DNA of 7,815 nt, from assembly GCA_017441045.1 (NCBI GenBank), contig JAFSAK010000095.1:1-7815 (forward strand), written 5' to 3'. This DNA comes from Clostridia bacterium (GTDB lineage Bacteria; Bacillota_A; Clostridia; Oscillospirales; Acutalibacteraceae). Below, in pieces: positions 1-5,699 of the stretch. The stretch's first letter is position 1. Each line of letters opens with the position of its first letter. Below the pieces are notes generated by a model. It made no database searches and had not been told where the DNA came from. It saw only the letters and a program-made list of their open reading frames with translations. A program made the translations under genes and the position numbers.

Positions 1-340
1 AACTTTTTTATATAAGATAACACCCATTAAATTAGAGTTTCATAGTTTTTATCTCCCTTCTGGAATAGATGCACGTCAGTTTTTATTTAAATATCCAAAA
101 GGTATATGCGTCGGAGATAATTATATTGAAGCTAAAAACAAATTAGCATCGATTGAAAACGTTAAAATATCATCAGAAAGAGAAACACAGAGTAACGAAA
201 ATTATAGGCAAATGTACACTATGGTATCTTTCCCATATAACTTTAATGATACCATAAAATATATGAATTTATATATTTATTTTGACGCTGACAGTGGTAT
301 TATTATGAATATGAGACACCAATTCAATTGTGTGAGTTAA
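1..340 (+). CDS. Hypothetical protein, C-terminal 112 residues (5' end outside window)
   Basis: A reading frame open from the left edge (first full codon at position 2) runs 112 codons to a TAA at 338-340. I do not recognise the protein. It has no membrane segment or obvious catalytic motif. It contains a stretch reading PKGICVGDNYIEAKNKL, then near the end alternating hydrophobic/aromatic residues (MNLYIYFDADSGIIMNM) that look like beta strands. This layout vaguely recalls small secreted or lipoprotein domains with an 'I.VG.s..EA...L' helix followed by strands, but that is only an impression. Base composition is about 28% GC by hand count, well below the genes that follow, and codons are strongly A/T-ending (AAA, TTA, ATA, AGA), so it may be horizontally acquired. 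The frame is supported by its length without stops in AT-rich DNA and by the terminator 27 nt after the stop codon. Confidence 0.7.
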   Translation, partial: TFLYKITPIKLEFHSFYLPSGIDARQFLFKYPKGICVGDNYIEAKNKLASIENVKISSERETQSNENYRQMYTMVSFPYNFNDTIKYMNLYIYFDADSGIIMNMRHQFNCVS

Positions 341-366
341 TATAATCTAAATTGTTCCCAACTGAC

Positions 367-397
367 AAAGAGCATCGCTTTTGCGGTGCTCTTTTAT
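367..397 (+). terminator. Rho-independent terminator after the AT-rich gene
   Basis: A 12-bp stem (367-378 with 383-394, one G:T pair) closes a TTTT loop and runs into a short T-rich tract (392-397). It lies 26 nt past the stop codon of the upstream plus-strand gene and just before the nagA promoter, so it separates the two units. The T tract is short and broken by an A, so efficiency may be moderate. Confidence 0.8.
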
Positions 398-407
398 CGT
401 TTAATTA

Positions 408-436
408 TTGATTCTGCACGCCATTGGTGTTATAAT
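408..436 (+). promoter_or_regulatory. Sigma-A-type promoter for nagA, with extended -10
   Basis: TTGATT at 408-413 (-35, four of six to TTGACA) and a perfect TATAAT at 431-436 (-10) are separated by exactly 17 nt. A TG at 428-429, one base before the -10, makes it an extended -10 promoter. Transcription would begin near 442-444, giving a leader of about 20 nt. Because the promoter lies inside the longer possible reading frame that opens at 408, it excludes that upstream start for nagA. Confidence 0.85.
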
Positions 437-452
437 GTTTATAGTAATTATC

Positions 453-457
453 GGAGG
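453..457 (+). promoter_or_regulatory. Ribosome binding site that fixes the nagA start
   Basis: GGAGG sits 7 nt before the ATG at 465. No comparable site precedes the in-frame ATGs at 408 or 435, so 465 is the start. Confidence 0.9.
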
Positions 458-464
458 CGATACA

Positions 465-1595
465 ATGATTCTTAAAAATGGTAATGTTCTTTGCGGGGAT
501 TTTGTTTTCCGTAAAATTGATGTTAAAACAGAAGATGGCATTATAAAGGAAATCGGCGAGAATCTCTCGGGCGATGAAATCTTCGATCTTGAGGGCAATT
601 ATCTTCTTCCCGGTCTTATCGATGAGCATTTTCACGGGGCTAATAACTGCACGGTTTATAACGGCGATGTCGATGAGATTATTCGCCTTGCCGAATATGA
701 AGCAAGTCAAGGCGTTACCGCTATTACCCCTACCCTTTCATCCTATTCTGATGAATTGATGCTTCGCGCCATTGATGCGGTAAAATATGCGGCACAAAAA
801 GAACACAGCGGCTCTGAAATTTTAGGAATACACCTTGAAGGCCCATATTTAAGTCACGAATATAAGGGTGCACATATTCCCGAAAATCTGCAAATCCCCA
901 CACCCGAAAAACTCAAGCAACATATAGATAGAGGCGAAGGCACCGTTAAACTACTGACAATTGCGCCCGAAATTGATAAGGATTTTGAAACCATTAAATA
1001 TGCTGTTTCCCGTGGTGTTACTGTATCTATCGGTCATAGCGGTGCAGATTATGATACAGCTACCGCCGCCATTAATGCGGGCGCTACCGCTTCTACCCAT
1101 ACCTTTAACGCTATGATACCGCTTAACCACCGTAACCCCGGAATTTTAGGCGCGGTTCTTACCGATGACCGCGTAAACTGCGAAGTTATGGGTGACTTTG
1201 GTCACGTAGCCCCCGCCATTGTAAAACTTATTTATAAGACAAAGGGCGCCGACCATGTTAATTTTGTTAGTGACTCATCCCTTATTGCAGGTCTTCCCGA
1301 AGGCGAATATATTATCGACGAAGTTAAGAGTTATGTTAAGGGTGTGCTTTCCTATTGCGAAGACGGAACAATTAACGGCAGTGCCACTACGGTGCTGACA
1401 AGTGTTAAAAACGCTCTTAAAATCGATATTCCTCTTGAAGACGCCGTTAAGATGGCATCCTTAAATCCCGCCAAAACCCTTAAGGTTGATAATATTTTAG
1501 GAAGCATTGATATAGGCAAACACGCGAGTATGTTCGTAGCCGATAAGGATTTAAATCCAAAGGCCGTATTCGTTAAGGGCAAAAGGGTATTATAA
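465..1595 (+). CDS. nagA: N-acetylglucosamine-6-phosphate deacetylase
   Basis: A 376-residue cytoplasmic amidohydrolase that removes acetate from N-acetylglucosamine-6-phosphate, giving glucosamine-6-phosphate for glycolysis or wall precursor synthesis. Family landmarks occur in order: LPGLIDEHFHG with the metal-site HxH (H55, H57), GIHLEGPYL with metal ligand E125, SIGHS (H191), THTFNAM (H212), a DFGHV segment (H247) in the place of the usual DG-x-H substrate loop, and the catalytic aspartate in FVSDSS (D270). The C-terminus (NPAK..., GSIDIGKHASMFVAD) rebuilds the small beta domain typical of the superfamily. Length matches the family (about 380). It has its own promoter and is flanked by terminators, so it is probably monocistronic; no nagB lies beside it. 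The start at 465 is chosen from the promoter and GGAGG site. A relative acting on another N-acetylated hexosamine phosphate cannot be excluded. Confidence 0.93.
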   Translation: MILKNGNVLCGDFVFRKIDVKTEDGIIKEIGENLSGDEIFDLEGNYLLPGLIDEHFHGANNCTVYNGDVDEIIRLAEYEASQGVTAITPTLSSYSDELMLRAIDAVKYAAQKEHSGSEILGIHLEGPYLSHEYKGAHIPENLQIPTPEKLKQHIDRGEGTVKLLTIAPEIDKDFETIKYAVSRGVTVSIGHSGADYDTATAAINAGATASTHTFNAMIPLNHRNPGILGAVLTDDRVNCEVMGDFGHVAPAIVKLIYKTKGADHVNFVSDSSLIAGLPEGEYIIDEVKSYVKGVLSYCEDGTINGSATTVLTSVKNALKIDIPLEDAVKMASLNPAKTLKVDNILGSIDIGKHASMFVADKDLNPKAVFVKGKRVL

Positions 1596-1600
1596 AATTA

Positions 1601-1627
1601 AAATCCCGACTTTGAAAGTCGGGATTT
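1601..1627. terminator. Bidirectional terminator between nagA and the minus-strand operon
   Basis: A perfect 12-bp stem (1601-1612 with 1616-1627) closes a 3-nt loop. On the plus strand it runs into TTTTTT (1625-1630) and ends nagA. On the minus strand the stem is followed by a TTTTAATTTTA-like tract and lies 1 nt after the stop codon of the flavin reductase-like gene, so it can also end the eight-gene operon. Confidence 0.92.
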
Positions 1628-1628
1628 T

Positions 1629-2123
1629 TTATTTTTCTAAAACCTTAATAATTTTACCGATAATCATATAATGATAATCTTCTGTGGGGTACCATTTAAG
1701 CGGCTCTTTATCTATAAACTTTTCGGGGTCGAGGCGGGAAACATACTGCTTTTTGCAGATTATTACCTTTTCTGCCTCCTTAAAATAGACGGTGCCTTCA
1801 TCGAAAACGGGGGTAAGCCCCGTTTTTTCGGTTTTATTAACATCTCTGCCTGATTTACTGCCGCAAACCTTATGAATTTGCTTATTATCGCCATAAAAAC
1901 TCAAAGCAAAGGTATCGTTTTCATTGAGAAATTCCATTGTATATCTTTGAGGACGAACGGCAATAACCACCGAATCCGCGCCCCAGATTTCGCCCATAAA
2001 GCCCCAGGAAGCAGTCATCATATTATGACTTTCCGTATTTCCCGCGGAAATGAGCATCCATTCATCCGCTATAGCGCCGACAAGATTATCTTTTATATCT
2101 TTTACCGAAATTTCTTTAAACAT
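1629..2123 (-). CDS. Flavin reductase-like (FMN-binding split barrel) protein
   Basis: A 164-residue protein of the flavin reductase-like domain family, which binds FMN in a split-barrel dimer and usually passes electrons from NAD(P)H to free flavin or a partner. Landmarks: HNMMTASWG at 33-41, the usual N-terminal flavin-phosphate strand; VRPQRYT at 57-63; a central TFALSF strand; and a CGSKSGRDVNK segment at 87-97. No signal peptide or membrane segment is visible. The true start is ATG at 2123: a GAGG lies 6 nt upstream (2130-2133), whereas the ATG at 2135, four codons earlier, has no such site. With this start it overlaps the plsC-like gene by 8 nt (ATGTTTAA), a sign of coupled translation. 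It is the last gene of the operon. The physiological partner cannot be told from the sequence, and the class also includes pure flavin-binding proteins. Confidence 0.86.
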   Translation of the reverse strand: MFKEISVKDIKDNLVGAIADEWMLISAGNTESHNMMTASWGFMGEIWGADSVVIAVRPQRYTMEFLNENDTFALSFYGDNKQIHKVCGSKSGRDVNKTEKTGLTPVFDEGTVYFKEAEKVIICKKQYVSRLDPEKFIDKEPLKWYPTEDYHYMIIGKIIKVLEK

Positions 2124-2916
2124 TATTTGCCTCATTTCTGCGCTTATCTATGTTTTCAGCCATAAGGGAATGAACGCGCTCACCAAGTTCGTTTGTATGG
2201 GTATTATCCACAGTATCAATTACCTCTAATATATCAAAGTATATGTGGTTTCTATGGATAAATATTCTATCTATGGCTTCTTTTGTACCCTGAAGGGTGC
2301 AAACAACGATTTTGCTTCCCGTTTTGGTGGCAATTTTCAAGGCGCCGTTACGGATGGACTGCAAATTCCCATCCAAACTCGTATAACCTTCGGGGAAAAT
2401 GCCCACCGAGGCCTTATCGTTTTTAATCAGATTACAGGCCTTAATTATGGCCTTTGCGCCTTCGCGGTTATTTTCTCTATCAATGGGAATTCCGCCGAGA
2501 TTAGTAAATACCTTAAAGACAAAGGGCATAAGTTCTTCAATCTCTTTTTTACCTATAAAGCAAAGCTCGGCATCGGGAAGGGCATACATAATAATAGCGG
2601 GGTCGATATTATGGATATGATTGCAAACAATCAAAAAGCGTTCGCCTTTCGGCAACTTTTCCGCGCCGCTTATATGAACTTCCACCCTTAAAAGTTTTAT
2701 AATCAAGGGCAGAGTTACATTTATAACCCATCTATAAAACTTGGAGCCATTTTTGCAAATATAGGTTGAAGCGAAAAATACTATGGCGTGAAGCGCTAAA
2801 AAACCTATAAAACAGCCAATTAAAGTAAGGGGCGTTTTGTAAAGGGAGCCGGGGGCGGTGGTTACCCCTGAAAAAAGGGTTATTACCGCAGAGCCGACAA
2901 TATAAAAATACAGCAA
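2116..2916 (-). CDS. plsC: 1-acyl-sn-glycerol-3-phosphate acyltransferase (PlsC family)
   Basis: A 266-residue membrane-bound acyltransferase expected to add the second fatty acid to lysophosphatidic acid, making phosphatidic acid for membrane lipids. The four-block signature is present: NHIHNID with the catalytic H100-x4-D105 dyad, GGIPIDR at 141-147 (block II, R147 for the phosphate), FPEGYTS at 174-180 (block III, E176/G177, with Y where many members have T), and a later proline-poor block IV region (VVCTLQGT, 204-211) that is less canonical. Two hydrophobic segments (about 2-17 and 29-54) anchor the N-terminus. The start is a TTG at 2916. It is the only start codon between the upstream in-frame stop and the conserved core, and AAAGGCGG lies 9 nt before it. 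It follows the small Cys-containing ORF by 16 nt. It might act on another acyl acceptor, since lysophospholipid acyltransferases share these blocks. Confidence 0.85.
   Translation of the reverse strand: MLYFYIVGSAVITLFSGVTTAPGSLYKTPLTLIGCFIGFLALHAIVFFASTYICKNGSKFYRWVINVTLPLIIKLLRVEVHISGAEKLPKGERFLIVCNHIHNIDPAIIMYALPDAELCFIGKKEIEELMPFVFKVFTNLGGIPIDRENNREGAKAIIKACNLIKNDKASVGIFPEGYTSLDGNLQSIRNGALKIATKTGSKIVVCTLQGTKEAIDRIFIHRNHIYFDILEVIDTVDNTHTNELGERVHSLMAENIDKRRNEANNV
2130..2133 (-). promoter_or_regulatory. Ribosome binding site that fixes the flavin reductase start
   Basis: GAGG (minus strand) lies 6 nt before the ATG at 2123 and within the last codons of the preceding acyltransferase gene. 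It overlaps the G of the rival ATG at 2135 and so cannot serve that one. Confidence 0.75.
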
Positions 2917-2925
2917 CCTTATTAT

Positions 2926-2933
2926 CCGCCTTT
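2926..2933 (-). promoter_or_regulatory. Ribosome binding site for the TTG-initiated plsC-like gene
   Basis: AAAGGCGG (minus strand), 9 nt before the TTG at 2916. It begins on the last base of the stop codon of the preceding small ORF, so ribosomes finishing that ORF would be placed directly at this site. Confidence 0.6.
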
Positions 2934-3121
2934 CAGTTTTGTTTTCTCACGATTTTATACTCATCATAAAAATCGAAATATGGGCAGGTATATCCACCTT
3001 TTCCCACCGAGGAAGAAATAAATCTCGCCATTTCATCCTCATCGAGAGGCATATTGCAGATATATCACTCGCTCTCATCATCATATAAATAATTTGAACA
3101 GTTTTCGCAACAATTACTCAT
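2933..3121 (-). pseudogene. Small Cys-containing protein, DUF6472-like, interrupted by an in-frame TGA
   Basis: A frame of 62 sense-type codons plus a stop starts at ATG 3121 and ends at TGA 2933-2935, broken only by a TGA at codon 19 (3065-3067). The start has GGAG 6 nt upstream (3128-3131) and overlaps the LCP stop codon by 8 nt (ATGAGTAA), as a normal coupled gene would. The translation is SNCCENCSNYLYDDESE, stop, YICNMPLDEDEMARF, then a variable stretch and CPYFDFYDEYKIVRKQN. This matches from memory the pattern of the roughly 60-residue Clostridia family DUF6472: N-terminal CxxC, the LDEDEM core, CPY, and a DEY-IVRKQ end. C5, C8, C22 and C46 are spaced as a possible zinc site. Function is unknown. 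The stop codon could be a nonsense mutation, a sequence error or a recoded codon. An internal ATG at 3052 could yield only the last 39 residues. Confidence 0.75.
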
Positions 3122-4670
3122 TGTTTTCTCCGCCCGACCGCTCCTCATTTACGGTGTTATCGGTGTTATCCGAATTTTCACCGTCACCGCTCTCGGTATT
3201 ATCGGAAGTGGTTTCCCCATCTTCCGAAGAGGTATCTTTATCGCTATCGGTTTTCGATGAAACATCCTCGCTTACGGTACTATCTGTTGATGAAGTTTCA
3301 TCATCGGGAGTTATATTAATAGGTGTATCTTCAGAAACGGTATTATCCGTATTGGGAGCCGTACTGACAGTACCCGATGAGCCCGCAACGGTATAATTAC
3401 CCGCAACCTTTCTATACCAATCATTTTTCTCGATTTTATTTGCTGCAACATACTCTTCGATGGTCATATCATCATATATTACGCCGTGAATAACCTCACC
3501 CGCATAGTCGAGGTCATAGTAAACCACCGAGCCGAAATTTCCCGATGGAGAAGGCATTGCAAATTCGGGCTGAGGAACCCTTGTCTGCTCAAATGATGGC
3601 TCTTTCAGAAGAACATCAACGGCTAAACTAAATATTTCGGACATAGAAAGAGATGTTTCGGTGCAAGGAATAAGCGCCTTAATCATCTTTGTATATTGGG
3701 ATTTTTTCATCTGCGTTGCTTTATTGAAAAGTTGCTCCATAACATAACGCTGGCGGTCTGTTCTGCCATAGTCATTGGTGGTGCCCCATGTATTTGCAAC
3801 GTGGCGGATACGGGCATATGCCACTGCTTGAACGCCGTTGAGATGCTGATTTCCCCACTTTTTAACATAATATTTTTCGGGATTATAGCCGAGATACAAG
3901 CAAAGTTCTTGTATCATATCGTTGATGCCATGAACATTTCCTCGGGCGGTTACCTCTCTCTCGGTCAAGGTCACGTCAATACCGCCTACCGCATCAATAA
4001 TATCCGCCATACCGTAGAAATTAACGGTGGCATATTCTTTGATATCGAGATTGAAATTCTGGTTAAGGGTTTTTATGGCAAGTTCGGGACCGCCCTTTGA
4101 ATATGCGGTAGTAATCTTGCCGTAGGTGGTCTTTCCCTTATAGTTTATGGGCACCAAACTATCACGCATTACAGAAATTATCTTAACCTTTTTGGTTTCG
4201 GTATTGATACTTAAAATCATAATACTATCCGAAAGGCCCTTGAAGGATTTGGTGTTTCGCGCATCTATGCCGAAAAGCGCCACGTTTACAACTTCTTCAT
4301 CGATAATATCGGTAATACCAAGGTCTTCGTAGTTACCCGTAAGATATCTGTAATTATATATCAAATGGGGTACTGTGAATATTAAAGCCACCACCAAAAC
4401 CGCTGCAGTTACCGAAATAACGGCGGCTTTCTGCCCCTTTTTGAGTTTTTTCCACCATTTTTTAATCTTTTTGAAAAACTTGGCAAGTCCTCTTTTTTTC
4501 TTCATAAAATCCCCCGATGTCATATCATCTAAAGTTATGAATTCTCCGTTTTCAAGTGAAGTATCGGAAACGATATCTTCGAATTTCATTTCCTCCTTTT
4601 CGCTTTTGGAAGAAATATCTTCGAAATCATCCTCAAATTCAAAGTTGAAATACTTTTCATTATCCTTCAT
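3114..4670 (-). CDS. LytR-CpsA-Psr (LCP) family cell wall glycopolymer ligase
   Basis: A 518-residue single-pass membrane protein. Enzymes of this family transfer teichoic-acid-like or capsular polymers from undecaprenyl pyrophosphate to peptidoglycan. Order: an acidic cytoplasmic segment (1-56); a very basic juxtamembrane stretch rich in K and W (57-81); one membrane helix (about 82-104); the extracellular LCP domain (about 126-320); a C-terminal accessory region to about 428; and a disordered tail (429-518). LCP landmarks are present: NVALFGIDAR (D136, R138), SDSIM (D148), SVMRDS (R169, D170), the AVGGIDV turn (227-233), HLNGVQAVAYARIRH (R287, R289) and GRTDRQR (R303, D305, R306, R308), which bind pyrophosphate and metal. 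The start at 4670 has AGGAG 7 nt upstream, beginning inside the stop codon of the preceding acyltransferase. The gap between the two genes is 12 nt. The polymer attached cannot be deduced. Confidence 0.93.
   Translation of the reverse strand: MKDNEKYFNFEFEDDFEDISSKSEKEEMKFEDIVSDTSLENGEFITLDDMTSGDFMKKKRGLAKFFKKIKKWWKKLKKGQKAAVISVTAAVLVVALIFTVPHLIYNYRYLTGNYEDLGITDIIDEEVVNVALFGIDARNTKSFKGLSDSIMILSINTETKKVKIISVMRDSLVPINYKGKTTYGKITTAYSKGGPELAIKTLNQNFNLDIKEYATVNFYGMADIIDAVGGIDVTLTEREVTARGNVHGINDMIQELCLYLGYNPEKYYVKKWGNQHLNGVQAVAYARIRHVANTWGTTNDYGRTDRQRYVMEQLFNKATQMKKSQYTKMIKALIPCTETSLSMSEIFSLAVDVLLKEPSFEQTRVPQPEFAMPSPSGNFGSVVYYDLDYAGEVIHGVIYDDMTIEEYVAANKIEKNDWYRKVAGNYTVAGSSGTVSTAPNTDNTVSEDTPINITPDDETSSTDSTVSEDVSSKTDSDKDTSSEDGETTSDNTESGDGENSDNTDNTVNEERSGGENNE
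3117..3386 (-). repeat. Low-complexity acidic Ser/Thr/Asp/Asn/Glu tail of the LCP protein with a nine-residue repeat
   Basis: The last 90 codons (residues 429-518) encode almost only S, T, D, E, N, G and V. A nine-residue unit recurs three times: NTDNTVSED (3327-3353), STDSTVSED (3264-3290) and NTDNTVNEE (3141-3167). In DNA this appears on the plus strand as recurring CGGT-(G/A)-TTATC blocks. It would be an exposed, negatively charged, unstructured tail on the outside of the cell. Confidence 0.8.
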
Positions 4671-4682
4671 ATTCTGTCTCCT

Positions 4683-5699
4683 TTAATGCGCCTTTTTGCG
4701 AATAAACGGCCTTTCTGTTATGAGAAATGTGAAAATAGCCAATACCGTAGATATTGCCACAGCAAGAACGAAGTTTACAAATCTCGGCATTACGCCTCCC
4801 CACGCGAAAACTAACAATTGTTGAACTAAAAATCCCCATAGATAAATACCGTAGGAATAATCCCCCGTCTTTCCTAAAAATGACGGGCATTGTTTTATTG
4901 AAAACCAAACGGTAAAAAGTATATACGACCATACGATAGCATATAAAGGGGTTATTAACCACGGCACAGAAAGTCCGCCAATTAACATTATAACTGCAAC
5001 GGGTAAAACTTTAATGCTTAATACAATGTGTTCACGGTAAACATAATATAACATTCCCGCGTAAAAACAAACGCAGGGCTTGACCATAAAAATTAAAATC
5101 TGCGGCAAACGGGGTTCCAAAATTATAGCCGCTAAAACTATGGGCAGGGTATATAAAAATCTTTTTTTATGAAGTAATTTTAATTTATAAAATATGAAAC
5201 ACGCGATATAGCAGGCAAACTCTACGGGCAAGGTCCAAAGAGAGCCGTTTACATCGGAACTCGATATATTTTGCTCAAATACTCCCGGCAGATTATGAAC
5301 GGGCAACAACAATCCGTTAAGCAGGTATTTATACGTTGCGAAAGATGAAAAATACTGCCTAAAGGTGAGGTTTGTGATAAAAGCGCCCAAAATCACCGTA
5401 ACAACAACCAAAAAAGCCAAGGGCGGCAGCAATCTAATAAGCCGCGCTTTTATATATGGAATAAATTTATCTGCCTTCACAACGCTTTTGGAAATCAAAT
5501 ATCCGCTACAAAGAAAAAAAAGAGCAACGCAGATTCCGCCTATAGATGTGGCGCCTTTAGAGTATCTATACAAAAAATCCGTATTGGGTGCCGTTCCCGA
5601 AAGAACATAAGAATGAGAATAAATAACCATAACAGAGGCAATAAATCTCATAAAATGAAGATTTTGGCTCTTGATTACATTTGTTTCGGAAAGTTTCAT
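4683..5699 (-). CDS. Acyltransferase family 3 integral membrane O-acyltransferase
   Basis: A 338-residue polytopic membrane protein of the family that moves acetyl or other short acyl groups across the membrane onto sugars of exopolysaccharide, teichoic acid or peptidoglycan. Hallmarks: LHFMRFIASVMVIYSHS at 14-30 with R18 and the catalytic-type H29; FFLCSGYLIS at 61-70; a basic RLIRLLPP loop at 86-93; SLWTLPVEF at 153-161 (E160); YSYGIYLWGF at 281-290; and the closing ITERPF with E329. About ten hydrophobic helices are visible. There is no C-terminal SGNH esterase domain, so it is the stand-alone membrane form rather than the OatA two-domain form. Its ATG overlaps the rsmI stop codon by 4 nt (ATGA, 5696-5699). 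It directly precedes the LCP gene, which suggests, but does not prove, that it decorates the polymer the LCP enzyme attaches. Confidence 0.9.
   Translation of the reverse strand: MKLSETNVIKSQNLHFMRFIASVMVIYSHSYVLSGTAPNTDFLYRYSKGATSIGGICVALFFLCSGYLISKSVVKADKFIPYIKARLIRLLPPLAFLVVVTVILGAFITNLTFRQYFSSFATYKYLLNGLLLPVHNLPGVFEQNISSSDVNGSLWTLPVEFACYIACFIFYKLKLLHKKRFLYTLPIVLAAIILEPRLPQILIFMVKPCVCFYAGMLYYVYREHIVLSIKVLPVAVIMLIGGLSVPWLITPLYAIVWSYILFTVWFSIKQCPSFLGKTGDYSYGIYLWGFLVQQLLVFAWGGVMPRFVNFVLAVAISTVLAIFTFLITERPFIRKKAH

Noticed and set aside
423..438. NagR/YvoA-type operator over the nagA promoter
   Set aside because: ATTGGT at 423-428 resembles one half-site, but the second half is not a recognisable inverted copy, so regulation cannot be claimed.
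408..464. Longer nagA starting at ATG 408
   Set aside because: The added 19 codons cover the -35 and -10 promoter boxes, have no ribosome binding site, and give a hydrophobic extension absent from the family.
341..464. Possible small RNA or riboswitch between the AT-rich gene and nagA
   Set aside because: The region is fully explained by a terminator, a promoter and a leader of about 20 nt, too short for a riboswitch.
2124..2135. Flavin reductase start at ATG 2135
   Set aside because: No ribosome binding site precedes it, while GAGG is well placed for the ATG at 2123, and family members usually begin near MFKEI.
2933..3121. Genome-wide reassignment of TGA to tryptophan
   Set aside because: rsmI ends at a TGA at the expected length, and tryptophan is encoded by TGG in the other genes, with no in-frame TGA in any of them.
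3094..3396. Plus-strand ORF rich in Ser/Val/Leu
   Set aside because: It is the antisense image of the LCP repeat tail, has no ribosome binding site, and its regularity comes from that repeat.
4660..4962. 100-codon minus-strand frame overlapping the acyltransferase 3' end
   Set aside because: It lies in another frame of a clearly conserved gene and has no ribosome binding site or family features.
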